A stretch of 64,000 nt of DNA, taken from contig NC_092672.1 in NCBI RefSeq assembly GCF_964355755.1, positions 35,770,501 through 35,834,500 of the forward strand, written 5' to 3'. The position numbers and the translations under genes are program-made. Positions 37,275 to 48,740 of the stretch are shown here, in pieces; position 1 is the stretch's first letter, and each line of letters starts with the position of its first letter. This stretch comes from Antedon mediterranea (taxonomy: Eukaryota; Echinodermata; Crinoidea; Comatulida; Antedonidae). Below the pieces are notes generated by a model. It did no database searches and was not told where the DNA came from. It saw nothing but the letters and a program-made list of their open reading frames with translations.

Positions 37275-37560
37275 TGACATCAGTCTGTGAGTGACCAATC
37301 AAGAAGAAGGAACATTAAACCTACCATGGAAACAACATATAAAGTTAACCAATCAAAAACAGCAATTACAACAGCCAGTGGATAACTCTTGTTGAATATG
37401 ATGACATCAGCCAGTGAGTGACCAATCAGCAAAAAGGAACGCGTTTATCAAAGTTACCATGGAAAAGCAGTTAAAATAGCTATTATTTGGATAACTCTCA
37501 CAAAATCTTAAAGGTTAAGCATGGTTTCACTGTACATGGTTTTGACCAATCAGAAAGAGA
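37150..37560 (+). repeat. Decayed tandem copies of the MTMR last-exon tail
   Basis: The coding stretch AAGGAACGTGTTTGTCGAAA at about 37174 reappears as AAGGAACATTAAACC and AAGGAACGCGTTTATCAAAG. The sequence AAGTTAACCAATCAAAAACA occurs at 37231 (coding) and 37342 (3'UTR), period 111, each followed by ACAACAGCCAGTGGATAA and GTGAGTGACCAATCA. So two further, diverged units follow the true stop at 37272-37274. Confidence 0.85.
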
Positions 37561-38795
37561 AAGTGGGTGGTAATTTATTCAAATTAATATAATAAACAAG
37601 TGTCTTCTTGCTTTTAAAGTCAGTTCTCAGAATAGACAAAAAACCAAGATAAAACTTTATGAAAATTTCTCTGATTATAGCTTAAACTAGATATTGAATT
37701 CCAAATATGGATTTGTTTTTAACTGAGGGCCTGTTGATATTTTTTATTTTTGTTTTTACTCTAGTTGTAGAAACAGACATTTTCAGGTTCTATTTGGCCA
37801 TGAAAAATTAATTCTGAAAAAAAAAAAAAGTTTAATTTGTTTCCGATTGTTCTGCTTGTTGGCCTAGGAAAGATTTTATATTAAAGTCCTTGTTACATTT
37901 TTTAGGAAGCTGTTAATAAACGAAAGGAGCAAATATAATTATAATTTATTCATGTTTGCTTCAAAATTCCCTTTTGATGGCTTTCTTACAGATTCTTTTC
38001 TAGTATTTTGCTTTTAAAGTGCGTTGCTTTAGAATTAAGTATTTGAGTTGCTAAATAAATTACCATTAAAATGTTGTCAGGAAAATTAAAGACATGATAG
38101 GTTTTGAACAAATTTAAAAGTTATAATGAAATAAAAAAATATCACCATAATACAGTACAATAGAGAATCCTACAAAATTAAAACAGACCTACAATAAAAA
38201 AAATGGAAAACCTAATAACATCCCTACAAAATAATGTAAGATCCCAATAGAATATGAATTATATGCACGCAACCAACAGGGGCAGCCTATTCCATTACTC
38301 TTTTAGGGTGATCATACATAACAGTTGTATAGAAGTTGAACGTATGTACTTATTTACTAATTTCGACATAAACCTTGGATTATTTCAACTTTATACGCAT
38401 TTCAATTAGTTATCCATATATTATTATTAATAACAAATTAAAACTCTTTAAATTGTAATTAGATATTTTCAAGTTATTAAAGTTTGCAAAATAGTCCTTA
38501 ATCATAAATCAATTGAACAAATATGTTATAAATGAAACATAGGAAGAAATCTACTAAATTTAATATTTACAATAACAATTTTATTACAAATTTAAAGATT
38601 ATAAAAATATTATTCTTATTAAGCTTTTCTCACATTCCAAAAATTGGGCTATTTTGAAATTAACTCTATTAGCAATATTTGTTGTTCTTTTCGTATTAAT
38701 CTCTACTATTATTTGTGTCACAATTAAGATGTTTTACAGTCTTAGGTACTGAGTATTAAAAAGAATTGCACTTGTATCCTCATGGATGGAATTAA

Positions 38796-39185
38796 AAGTG
38801 TCCCCTGAATAGGCGCTGGCCCTAGTGTTAAAATGTATTATCCCTTGTTAGTTTCATGGGAAAGTGTTCTCTTATCAGGGGTATCCCCTGATTAGCGGTA
38901 TCCCCTGAATAGGGGTTTGCCCCAGTGTTAAAATGTATTATCCCTTGTTAGTTTCATGGGAAAGTGTTCTCTTATTAGGGGTATCCCTGAATAGCGGTAT
39001 CCCCTGAATAGGGGTATCCCCTGAATAGGGGTATCTCCTATATAAAGGTTGGCCCTAGTGTTAAAACACATTGTCCCTTGTTAGTTTCATGGCAAAGTGT
39101 CCCCTGAATAGGAGTTAGCACAAATTTTAAAACATATTCTCCCTTGTTAATTTCATGGGAAAGTGTTCCCTTAATAGGGATGTCT
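38796..39185. repeat. Higher-order minisatellite, TCCCCTGAATAGGGG core
   Basis: Blocks of about 100-130 bp, each with AGTGTTAAAATGTATTATCC, GTTAGTTTCATGGGAAAGTG and one to four short units TATCCCCTGAATAGGGG. The short unit matches that at 31660-31830. Confidence 0.8.
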
Positions 39186-40700
39186 TTGAAACAGAATTTG
39201 TTTTATCGACAGTATATTTATTGTTTCAAACTGTGGCAATGAAATTACTGTAATGTTAAAATTGCATGTCTGTACTGCTGATGTAATAATCATTTGGGAA
39301 TGGGAACTAAATTCAAAGTCTTGGCTTAGCTCATCGCCTCTCTCTGTGATGATAAATATATGTCTTATATTTTGTTTTATTTATATTTACCAGATTTTTT
39401 ACACATGTATGCAATAGTGTAACAGCAAATGGCTGTTTTGGTTTTAGCAGCTAAGAAATTTAAAAGCAGCCAAAGAAAAATTTAAACAATACTGTCATTT
39501 GGTTTTGAATCTAATTTGTGGAAATCTGTAAATGTAATTGCAAAATTCACACATTCTAAGTACTATGTTTATATTTTGCTGATAATTACTTCAGATGGTG
39601 AATTTGACTGAGATAGCAAAATTCTTATTGAATTAATTTTTGTTGTATAATAGTTATATTATTTATTCTAGCAATTGGTGTATTATTTACTACAATCCCT
39701 GTCGTCATTTACCCCACCAAACCTTTTTGATCTTTATGAAATATGACATTTATATAATCTTGACACCTACCTTTGATACCCAACAAAGTCTCCCCTGAAT
39801 ATATTTAACAAATATATTTATAGCATCAATTGATATTTTAAAACATAAAGAATTACAGTTCAGATGGGAAATAAAACCATAAAATTATCCTTAGTATAGA
39901 AAAAAAAAACCAATATTTTACATAAATCCAAATTTGATCTCGATTCGAGTTGCAATATAAGCAAAAAAGCTGTATAGAAATGGCAACTTTTTGGAAACAC
40001 CATTATATTTGTTGTGATAATGACATTCATTGAAAAAAGTAAATGTTTTATACCATACAGATATTATATAATATCTCTATGTTTAGACCGTCTGTAATTA
40101 TGATTTTAAGTACAGACGCTTAACTGCCAATTTGATTACCCCAGAACTGAAGGTGGCAATTAGGTAACTAGAACAGTTGTATTATTTGTCTTTTAATTTA
40201 AGTACTAAAAAAATTACCCGAATTATATCTATTTTATGGTTATATTAATAGTACATGTCTATATACGTATTATGAGATTTAAAAAAGCAATATTATATTA
40301 TTTTTCTAAAAATTAGCTTCTACGAAGCTGTATTGTTAAAAATATTAAAAATAGTTTTTGGTAATTAAATTCTAATATTTTATTTGAAGTGAATAAAGTC
40401 TTATTTTCTTGTTTGAAAATAAAACATTTCAGAATTAAACTAGTTAAAATATTTTACAACAAAATTATAATTTCTTTAAGACCAAAAAAAGCAGTCTTAA
40501 TATAATTTGTAAATATTGTTTGGGATTGTCTCTCAAAACATGTGCAAATTTTCATTTTGCTTCGCTTTGACAGGGAGTGTGCCCTCTATGGCTGTTAAAG
40601 TGAACAATATGATGCAGGATTTCAAATAAAGATGTATTGGAAACTCACTCATTTCTATATTTTTTTTTCTCTTTATTCAGTCAAATAAAAATTGCGTTTT

Positions 40701-40805
40701 AAGCTCACTACACTCTCAAACTTTATGTGACAAAAAAATGTGATGTGCCCATATATGGACATGATGATGTCATCACTACCATATTTAAGCATATCGCTAC
40801 CATAA
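40701..40805. mobile_element. MITE family A copy 14, truncated
   Basis: Left end AAGCTCACTACACTCTCAAA through CACTACCATATTTAAGCATA; right arm missing. Confidence 0.75.
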
Positions 40806-40906
40806 ACAAACAAAACAAATATTGCATCAAGACTCTACATCCGAGTTCTAAAAAACAACCGTTGTGAAAGTACTGTTCCGTCAATTGGTTCTCATAAAGT
40901 AGAAGT

Positions 40907-43900
40907 TCATAATGCAAGGTGTTCAAGAGTTGATTTCATTTCTACTAACTCGTGTACAGATTCATGATTGTTACCATAGTGACAGACAAGGACTGGTAAA
41001 CATCTATTGATTGTTGCTATGGCACCTTCAACATCTCGCCTAAAAACATCAAATATTAAGAGTTTTAGAACAATATTTAACAATGGCTTGTCTGAGGAAC
41101 GAAGTCGATGAGATGGAGCATATTGAGGAAAATGTAAGGTGGATGGAAAAATATTAAAATAAAGATCTCTGTACAGTCAGATTAAGAATATACTTACATG
41201 TTAAATTGTATACTGGCAAGTTTGTGTAATTCATTTGCAAGTTCTATACTATCAGGTCCAAACCACTTCTCTACAGTAGCTATGCTTAGCTTCAGGAACT
41301 TAACAGCTGAACTTGTATCACCTGGATTGAAAAAAAAAACCCACACTGAATAGGATTTGTATTCCCTCAGGTCAGAGGTCAGTGCAGGAAGCTATCATAT
41401 TTTATTTACATTAGATTACAAATCTGCATTTCTTATTACTGGACTATGATACAACATAAACACATTTTGTTTCAATTCTTCACACTGTGAACCTTGCCAT
41501 TGTTTTAGCTTTCACACCAGTCCCACTCAATGTCACTTATATTTCTGGACTTTCTGCATTCTCACTCCTTTGGACGATCAAGGTATTGAAATGCGAGAAA
41601 ATAAATATGTGATGTACCACAAACTTTATATCAACATAAATACATTTTTCAATCGATTAGTATATCTCATAGGCATCAGTTCCAGTTTACACTGCTTTTC
41701 TCCAACTTCTAAATTACAATGCAAAAGATAGGACATACAAAATCTTCACCCATCACTATATCTTGTGTATATACATTAACTTTAAAATAATCTGGCATAT
41801 CTCTACTGTAATAAAGCAGAAGTTGAAGGGATGAGGCTTATATGAGAGCCATTAATGGTAGTTGCATCTTCACCTAATAGAACATAGCACCTTGCAATAC
41901 TGTCTTGTGTTTGGCCCAGGTTTCTGTGATATTTATCAAGATATAATGTCTGTATTTCACAACACTGCAAAAGTAACACTAAAGAATCTGCAAAACAAAT
42001 TATTTTGGTAATATTCTCTATGCGAGGTAGTCATTATTATCTACAAATAAGGGGTGAATATTTATCATTAAGTCTTTAAAAATTAAAATTGCCTTACCTT
42101 CAATTTTATTTTCTTCTAACATCTGATTGGCTTTCGAAAACATATCCATTGACTTTGACAATTCCTACACAAATTTTATGAAAACAATTTTATACAAAAG
42201 TGTTTTTTTTTATATATTGGAAAAAATATATATTGCAGAAAACAATAAAAATATGACTTTGATGTTTTCAGTGATACTCTCTAGTAATACATTGTAATTT
42301 AAATTCACCATTTTTATGTTTTCTTTGTTAGAATTCTCTTTGCTAGTTTCTTGCGTTAGATCATTATCAGCGTTTGAGTCATCAAGTCTGCATGCATCAC
42401 AGTTACACTCAAAGTTATACTGCTTCTTCAGAGCTTCTTGTCTTTCTGCCTTCTTCATGCGTTTATAATGAGGGCCTGAAAAAGAAAACATTCAACTATT
42501 TCAACAATTTTGTATTTGTGTAAACCTACAGTAGAATCCCTATTATAATAGGGTCCCTGAATGGGGGTTGGTGTTAAGACATTGTTCCTCATTCATTTCA
42601 CAGGAAAATGTCCTCTTAATAGAAGTGCAATCAAGGGGTTCACAAATTAGGCTAGGTTTTTATCAGTGCGGCTATTATTAGTGGTCATTAATACATATTC
42701 TATATGTCTAACATGAATAAGACCTTATTGAGCCTGCAATCTAAAAATAATGTAAGCCTGGGCAAAATGTACTACAGTGGTTGGATACAACATGCATACA
42801 GCATTTTATCAAGTCAACTCCAATCTTAGATTTTTTTTTATTTTGTTATTGATTTTTTAAAAACCATATTTAATGAGGGTGATCCATCCAGCAATTAATG
42901 ATAAGGGACCCTCACAGGTTCACAAGACAAACATATACACAAGATGCTCTACATAAACAAAGGCATATTACAAGTCTTTAGGAGTGGAGTGGAAATATGT
43001 TCTTAGCAAAAATCCCGACATGTGACGGGACTTGAACTCAGGACCCTTGGAGTGGTAGCCAAGCATCATAACCACCAAGCCACAACTCCACTCCGATGTC
43101 AATCAATCAATCAATCAATAATTTTTATTTCTCAAATAAAAACAAAATACAGTTAACATTTTCTAAAAATAATAGATAATAAATGAGAAAAAGGGGTACC
43201 CCACTGGAAGCTTAAGCTTTAAAATGTGGGGTCCTGGCAACATAATTAAAAATAAGGTAAGGTAAGAAATATATATATATAATATATGATAATGAACATA
43301 AAAAGACATTTAACTTAACAAATGCAGTTATTATATGACTTAAGACAGATATATGATCAACTTAAACAATAATAGTAGAAACAAGGTATTCATGTAGTTT
43401 GAACTTAAATGAAGATATAAAATTAATAATTTTAATTTCATCTGGTAAAGAATTCCAAATTTTTGGTCCTTGAAAAGTTATATCATGCTTGCCAACCTCC
43501 GTATTAAAACAATCATAAGCATAATCAAATTTATTTCTGGTATTATAATTATGAACTAAACTAAAAGTTTGAAAATAAGTATCAAAAATTCTGGGCAGTT
43601 GATTATGTTTGAATTTAAACATAAATAAAGCAACATTTTTTGTAAGTAAGTCGTAAATATTAAGTGTATTAGATGAGACAAAAAGAGGAGCAGAATGGTG
43701 GAGGTAATGAACATTATAAACTGATCTTAAAGCTCTTTTTTGCAAAATATAAATACGGTTTAAATTAATTTTTGAAGTAAAACCCCAAACGGTTATACCA
43801 TAAATTAAATGTGCCAAAAAGAGTGATTTATAAATTAATAGTAAAACGGAGGAAGGCAAGGCATGTTTGAGTTTATTGAGGACACCGACCACTCTTGATA

Positions 43901-46900
43901 GTTTTAATGAAATTGTATTAATATGAGAAATAAATGATAAGTATTCGTCAATAAAAATGCCAAGAAATGTTGTTGCTTTAGTTCTTTCAATTTCGCTGAT
44001 GCCGTAATATAATTTAGGAATGTTGGGGGGGATTAGTTTATTAACTGAACGAAAAATAATAAATTTGTTTTTTTTAATATTTAACGAAAGCTTATTTGAT
44101 TTTAACCAGTTTGCAATTTTAGTAAGTTCTTGATTCATTAAAATAATAGCTTGGTAGATGTCCTTATGATTAATAAATAAACTTGTATCATCTGCAAACA
44201 TAACAATTTCAGCACAATCACTAATATAATTTAAATCATTAATAAATAACAGAAATAAAAGCGGACCAAGGATGGATCCCTGTGGAACACCACACGAAAC
44301 TGGCCGCAGCTCAGAGACAATATCATTGATTGATATATATTGATGTCTGTTACTTAAATAATTTTCGAACCACTTAAGTGGTATACCTCTTATACCATAG
44401 AAACGTAACTTATTAATTAAAATATCATGAGAAATACAATCAAAAGCCTTTGACAGGTCAATAAAAACTCCTAAAGTAAATTGTTTTGTTTATTATCAAT
44501 AGCAGACAAAATATTATGGATTGAATGATGGATGGCTGAATAGGAGTGTCCAAAAGTAAAATTGTACTCACCATAGCAATGGAGAATTTCTTTATTTGTG
44601 TCTATTGTTGTAATAGATCGTACAGTAATTTCATCATCTTTAAAACTAAAATAAAGAAAACCAGAAAGGCTGGAAACTATCTCACTACATCATCAAGGCT
44701 AGGTTACACATAGTTTGTTACTAACGCATGTAAACTCTCGCTCTCTCATTGATCAAGACTGGATCTCCAAATTTCAAAAATAATTCTCACCAAGAAGAGA
44801 ATATAGCAGAATATAAAATTAAAGCCGGGTTTGTTTCTTTATTTCCATTCACAACAAAAAACATACATAAATAGTCATCATCATCTTTGCTTTAAGGTTT
44901 CCACTGGGAGAATCATTATTGAGCTGGAATATATGAATGTTCATGTTTATAAACCAACACTTTCAATTCTTTCAAATAAATTCAATGAGTGGAGGATGGG
45001 CTTAACTTAAAACAATTGAAGATACTAAGTATTGTTTTACCTCACAATCACATTAGGTTTGCATGAATGGTTTAGCAGACTTGTGGTTGGAAACAAAGCT
45101 GTGGCCAATCTTCTTTGTTCAACATCTGCAACTCTGTGTCTTCCTTCTCGTATATTAGATGGCACAATTCTTGTTACAGCCTGAGCGTTACAATATAATT
45201 GTAGCCAATGGCGAGTATGGGTATTTTGAAGCTGACCAATCAGACATGATTTGTCTTGGTGATGTGACTTATCTAACATTTCACATGATTCTCGTTTCCA
45301 GGTTCTGTTACCTAGGAGATGATCTATTGTTTTGTGTATAAGTTCAGATGATATCTACATGAAAGAAATTAACACATTAGGTACATTTATTCAACCATAT
45401 TTCACGAGGGTGACCCAGCCAGCGGAAGCTGATTTTAAGGGGCCCTCAACATAGATTATTAAATAAATTTACGAACTTACAAAAAAAAAGTTGCTAATAA
45501 ACTACCTTCTGGAAATGTTTGATATCTTCAGATGGATGCATGTTTTCATTCATCACTAGATTCCATACGGATTGGTAGTTTCCATAGTAACACCCACTAC
45601 TTGAACATCCAGGAATTGACTTACTAGTCTCCATGGAGACTTTAGTATCCTTCACATGCTGGCCTTTAACAGTCTGTACCCCAGAGATTACAAGGATTCT
45701 GTAACTTAAATGTGCATATACTCCAACCTATAGAAACATTATAGAAAACACAATAAATTTATGGTATATTTTGATATACTTTATAAATTAACATACAGTA
45801 GCTCTCTTTACCTCCTGAAGCAAGTTCCAATACGGGCATTCGGCCCAGTGGTATAAGGTCATTGATCTCTGTTGACATTCATCACTGCAATACCTGACTC
45901 TGCTACATGATGGACAGCTAGAAATAAAATAAAACTCAATTAAAATTCTGATGAATTCATGCCCTTATGATTTAGAAATAGTAGAATAAATCAAAAATAT
46001 ATTTACGGAATTGCCGCTTCTGTAGGTGTAAAGCATTGGTGACAGTGGGTGTTGTGGAACTCTGGTAATAAAACACCTGTATATGGCTTCTCCTTGATAA
46101 TGGTACTACCTGCCGGAATCTTTACCTTTGCCTATGGAAATAAAAGCTTAGGTTCAGTTTAACAACGAACTGTATGTACAGTAGCATGTATCTGCAATAT
46201 ACTTTTCAAAGTCAGATAAAACAAATTATTTGTTGAAGATGAACTTACTACCAGATGTCTCCCTCTCACATTATTGTACTTGATGGCAACATTTCTCGTA
46301 GCCCCACAGATTTCATCCGATTCTATAGTCATACTTTTATTAACTTCATCTTTAGCCTGTAGAGCTGTGACAAAAGCAATAATAGTTGACAATAACATTA
46401 TACCGGTGTCATTTCTGGTCACTGGTTTGTAATTTGTCATGCCCAAAATTTATCTCTATTTTAAAGCCCTGTCTACACTATCAAACTAGTTTGACAAAAA
46501 AAGTGTGATGTGCCCTAATATGGTAGTGATATGACATCATCATGTCCATATATGGGCACATCACATTTTTTTTCACATAACATTTCATAGTGTAGACAGA
46601 GCTTAAGCTAGAAAGTGAGATTGCATAAAACATACTTTCTGATGCTTCTTGATATCTTTCTAGCTGTATCAAACACTGTGCCTTCCTTTTAAACAATTTA
46701 TTTTGTTTTTCCGCAGGGTACCGATGGTGCAAAGCATGTTCTATATCTTGTAAGCAACCCTAGATGAAAAATATATAATTATATATTTTATTATAAACAC
46801 CTTACTGTCACAAAGACTCTAGTTTTGTAAACAATTATGTTTGATGAAATTTTAATTTGTAATACACTACTTAGGCTCTGTCTACACTATCAAACTAGCT

Positions 46901-48740
46901 TGACAAAAGTGTGATGTGTCCAAAATATGGTAGTGATATGTTTAAATATGGTAGTGATATGACATCATTATGTGCATATATGAGCACAACAAATTTTTTT
47001 GTCACATAAAAAGTTTGATACTGTAGTGTAGACAGAGCTTTACCTTCCAGTTGCTGGTTTCATAAAAGAGAGCTGATCGATTTGCGAATCCCAGAGCGAG
47101 TTCACTTCCATCATTATGCGGTGCTAGTAATATCGCCTGGTGATCAACATTTTGCAACTTGTTAGTTATATTTATTATTATTAACCTGCAATACACTGTT
47201 GTGGTAAAACAATGCTTAGAAATGCGAATGTCTCGTCTAAGCTATGTCTATGTTATGCGCGATTTGAACGATTTGCGCAATTTGAAATTGCGCAAGGATT
47301 TTCTTGCGCAATTTAAAATTACTGTCGAAAAACCTTGCGCAATTTGCAGATTACTTGCGCAATTTAATACGTTGCTTGCGCAATTTGAAACACATGTTTC
47401 AATTCAAATTGCGCAAGCAACGTATTAAATTGCGCAAGTAATCAGCAAATTGCGCAAGGTTTTTCGACAGATTGTGAAATCATGCACACCCATATTTTTT
47501 TAGTAATTTCTAAGAATGATTCAAAATTGAAGATAATATCGCATTTCCTTACCCTCCCGGGAGCCTCCCTCCCGAATTTTTTTTTCCGAATAAAAAAAAT
47601 CTTGAATTCCCAATGGTTCTATAAAATACCATATTCACACATAATATGAGGAGAAGGCATAAATAAATACCAATAGTAATATAATAATTTCAATTCAAAT
47701 ATCAGTAAGGACGATTAATAAGACTAATAACGATTGGATTTTTTTTTAGAAACAATAATATTACGAATTATTAGACGTTTACTATTTAACTTAAAAATTA
47801 AATTTAATGACAAAAAAGATCGACCTTTCGGTACCATTCTCAACAACAAATGACTACAATAAAAAAAATAACAACAGTTCGTTTTCAAATTGCGCAAAGG
47901 TGTCATATTGCGCAAGAACTATCTTGCGCAATTTACAAATTGTGCAGAGCAATTTGAAATTGCGCAAGGATTTTCTTGCGCAATTTGAAATTGCGCAAGT
48001 TGATTGCGCAATTTAATATTGCACAAGAAAATCCTTGCGTAATTTTAAATTGTGCAAGAATTCTTTGCGCAATTTTAAATTGCGCAAATCATTCAAATCG
48101 CGCATAACATCTACACTATCAACTTTATGTGATAAAAAAATGTGATGAGTGTGCCCATATGGACATGATGATGTCATATCACTACCATATTTGGGCACAT
48201 TTTTTTGTCAAAGTAGTTTGATAGTGTAGACAGAGCTCATGTTATTTTTAAAATATAGGTGTTTAGCTTAGACCTGAGTAGACTTGCCCCAAGTCTGTAT
48301 TGTTTTTTTTTAAATTTATTTGTTTTTATTTCGACCGAACTCAAGTAATACACGTATGAAACGCCATATGTGCAAAAATATTTATATTTTTACTAATATT
48401 AAGAAAAAACTCCGTCTGGAGCCCAGACTAAGACCTGAGGTGTAAAATTGTTGGTATCCATCCACTGAAATCAGCCTGTTTTTAAGTGGAGGTGATTGTA
48501 GTGTGTTAAGTTCAGTGTATTTAGGGGTTAGATATATATATTTGGCACTTAAATGATGATGCTTTGGTCATAAATGGTGTAATTTATAAATCTCTTTATT
48601 ATTACCCAATTATAATTCTTCAACGCATCATTAAATTGTCTCTTTTGATAATGTGCATTTCCTTTCAACCTGAATGCATTGGAAGACTTTTCACATTTGT
48701 TACCAGATGATGTTTCGTAAATCGGTGTTACACCAGCCAT
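40907..48740 (-). CDS. SMYD4: SMYD4: TPR, MYND and SET methyltransferase
   Basis: Fourteen minus-strand exons join in frame to 637 residues (human about 804): 48606-48740, 47044-47136, 46636-46759, 46249-46364, 46007-46131, 45812-45917, 45506-45727, 45041-45354, 44572-44645, 42309-42475, 42098-42164, 41874-41987, 41198-41321, 40907-41039. TPR-like helices occupy about 20-110 (GFANRSALF). The split SET domain starts near 140 (GRHLVAKVKIPAG). The MYND zinc finger has C186, C189, C199, C202, C208, C212, H221 and C225. The SET core shows SLLNHSCKPN (402-408 is NHSCKPN) and HCYGPHYKRM, with post-SET Cys in ECNCDAC. All ligand and motif positions are intact, so a working protein lysine methyltransferase is expected. 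The start (MAGVTP) is the first ATG of its exon. The protein is shorter than human at the N-terminus, so an upstream exon may be missing. The donor GTGAAT of exon 10 is the least certain boundary. Confidence 0.93.
42527..42645. repeat. TACAGTAGAA-type element, truncated
   Basis: Starts TACAGTAGAATCCCTATT and contains GTGTTAAGACATTGTTC and CCTCTTAATAG, as in 59219-59389. The other end is lost. SMYD4 intron 9. Confidence 0.6.
42855..43098 (-). mobile_element. tRNA-derived SINE, second family
   Basis: On the minus strand the head reads GTGGCTTGGTGGTTATGATG (A box) and CCTGAGTTCAAGTCCCG (B box), then a body ending GGGTCCCTTATCATTAATTG. The tail recurs at 45393-45455. Its head touches the (ATTG)n tail of the LINE in the same orientation. 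Confidence 0.75.
43099..44570 (-). mobile_element. 5'-truncated LINE with reverse transcriptase, pseudogenic
   Basis: Minus-strand non-LTR reverse transcriptase fragment. Upstream, HSYSAIHHSIHNILSAID is followed by a frameshift near 44473, then FIDLSKAFDCISHDIL, GVPQGSILGPLLFLLFINDL and the catalytic FADD. The frame stays open to a stop at 43362 (279 residues from MFADD, including thumb and C-terminal parts). The 3' end has AATAAAAATTATTG and a (ATTG)n tail typical of CR1/L2/Jockey-group LINEs. The endonuclease and ORF1 are missing. The 5' break lies within a few bases of the SMYD4 exon 9 donor at 44571. Confidence 0.9.
45393..45455 (-). mobile_element. SINE tail fragment
   Basis: AACCATATTTCACGAGGGTG and AAGGGGCCCTCAACA match the tail of the 42855-43098 SINE. 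SMYD4 intron 7. Confidence 0.6.
46464..46604. mobile_element. MITE family A copy 15
   Basis: Complete; ends 31 bases from the donor of SMYD4 exon 46636-46759. Confidence 0.88.
46873..47040. mobile_element. MITE family A copy 16, forming a 5' splice site
   Basis: Complete. On the minus strand the exon/intron junction reads AACTGGAAG|GTAAAGCTCTGTC: the MITE starts at intron base +4 and its TA target is the TA of GTA. Confidence 0.9.
47239..48238. mobile_element. MITE family A copy 17, split by a nested element
   Basis: Left 12 bases (47239-47250) and right part (48110-48238) together make one MITE, interrupted by the element at 47251-48109 with TCTA duplicated. SMYD4 intron 1. Confidence 0.85.
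47251..48109. mobile_element. GCGCAA-palindrome TIR element, copy 2 (859 bp)
   Basis: Same termini as 16480-17318, opposite orientation (GGGTGTGCATGATTTCACAA of copy 1 is reversed here). Target duplication TCTA on both sides. Arrays of TTGCGCAA fill both subterminal regions; the core differs from copy 1 by an AT-rich stretch near 47570-47880. Confidence 0.88.

Larger units (their letters stand above)
37275..40906. other. MTMR 3'UTR and convergent gene ends
   Basis: 3.6 kb with no coding exon. A plus-strand AATAAA at 40627, followed by a GT/T-rich tract, is a good candidate for the end of a long MTMR 3'UTR; another AATAAA near 37590 could be a proximal site. On the minus strand, AATAAA (TTTATT at 40672-40677) fits the SMYD4 poly(A) signal, so the two transcripts may meet or overlap. 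It also holds the tail repeats, the minisatellite at 38796-39185 and a truncated MITE. Confidence 0.55.

Noticed and set aside
46159-46446. Use of the CTACAG acceptor for SMYD4 exon 4
   Set aside because: It would put an in-frame TAA directly after the junction; the acceptor 8 bases earlier (TCACAG) keeps the frame.
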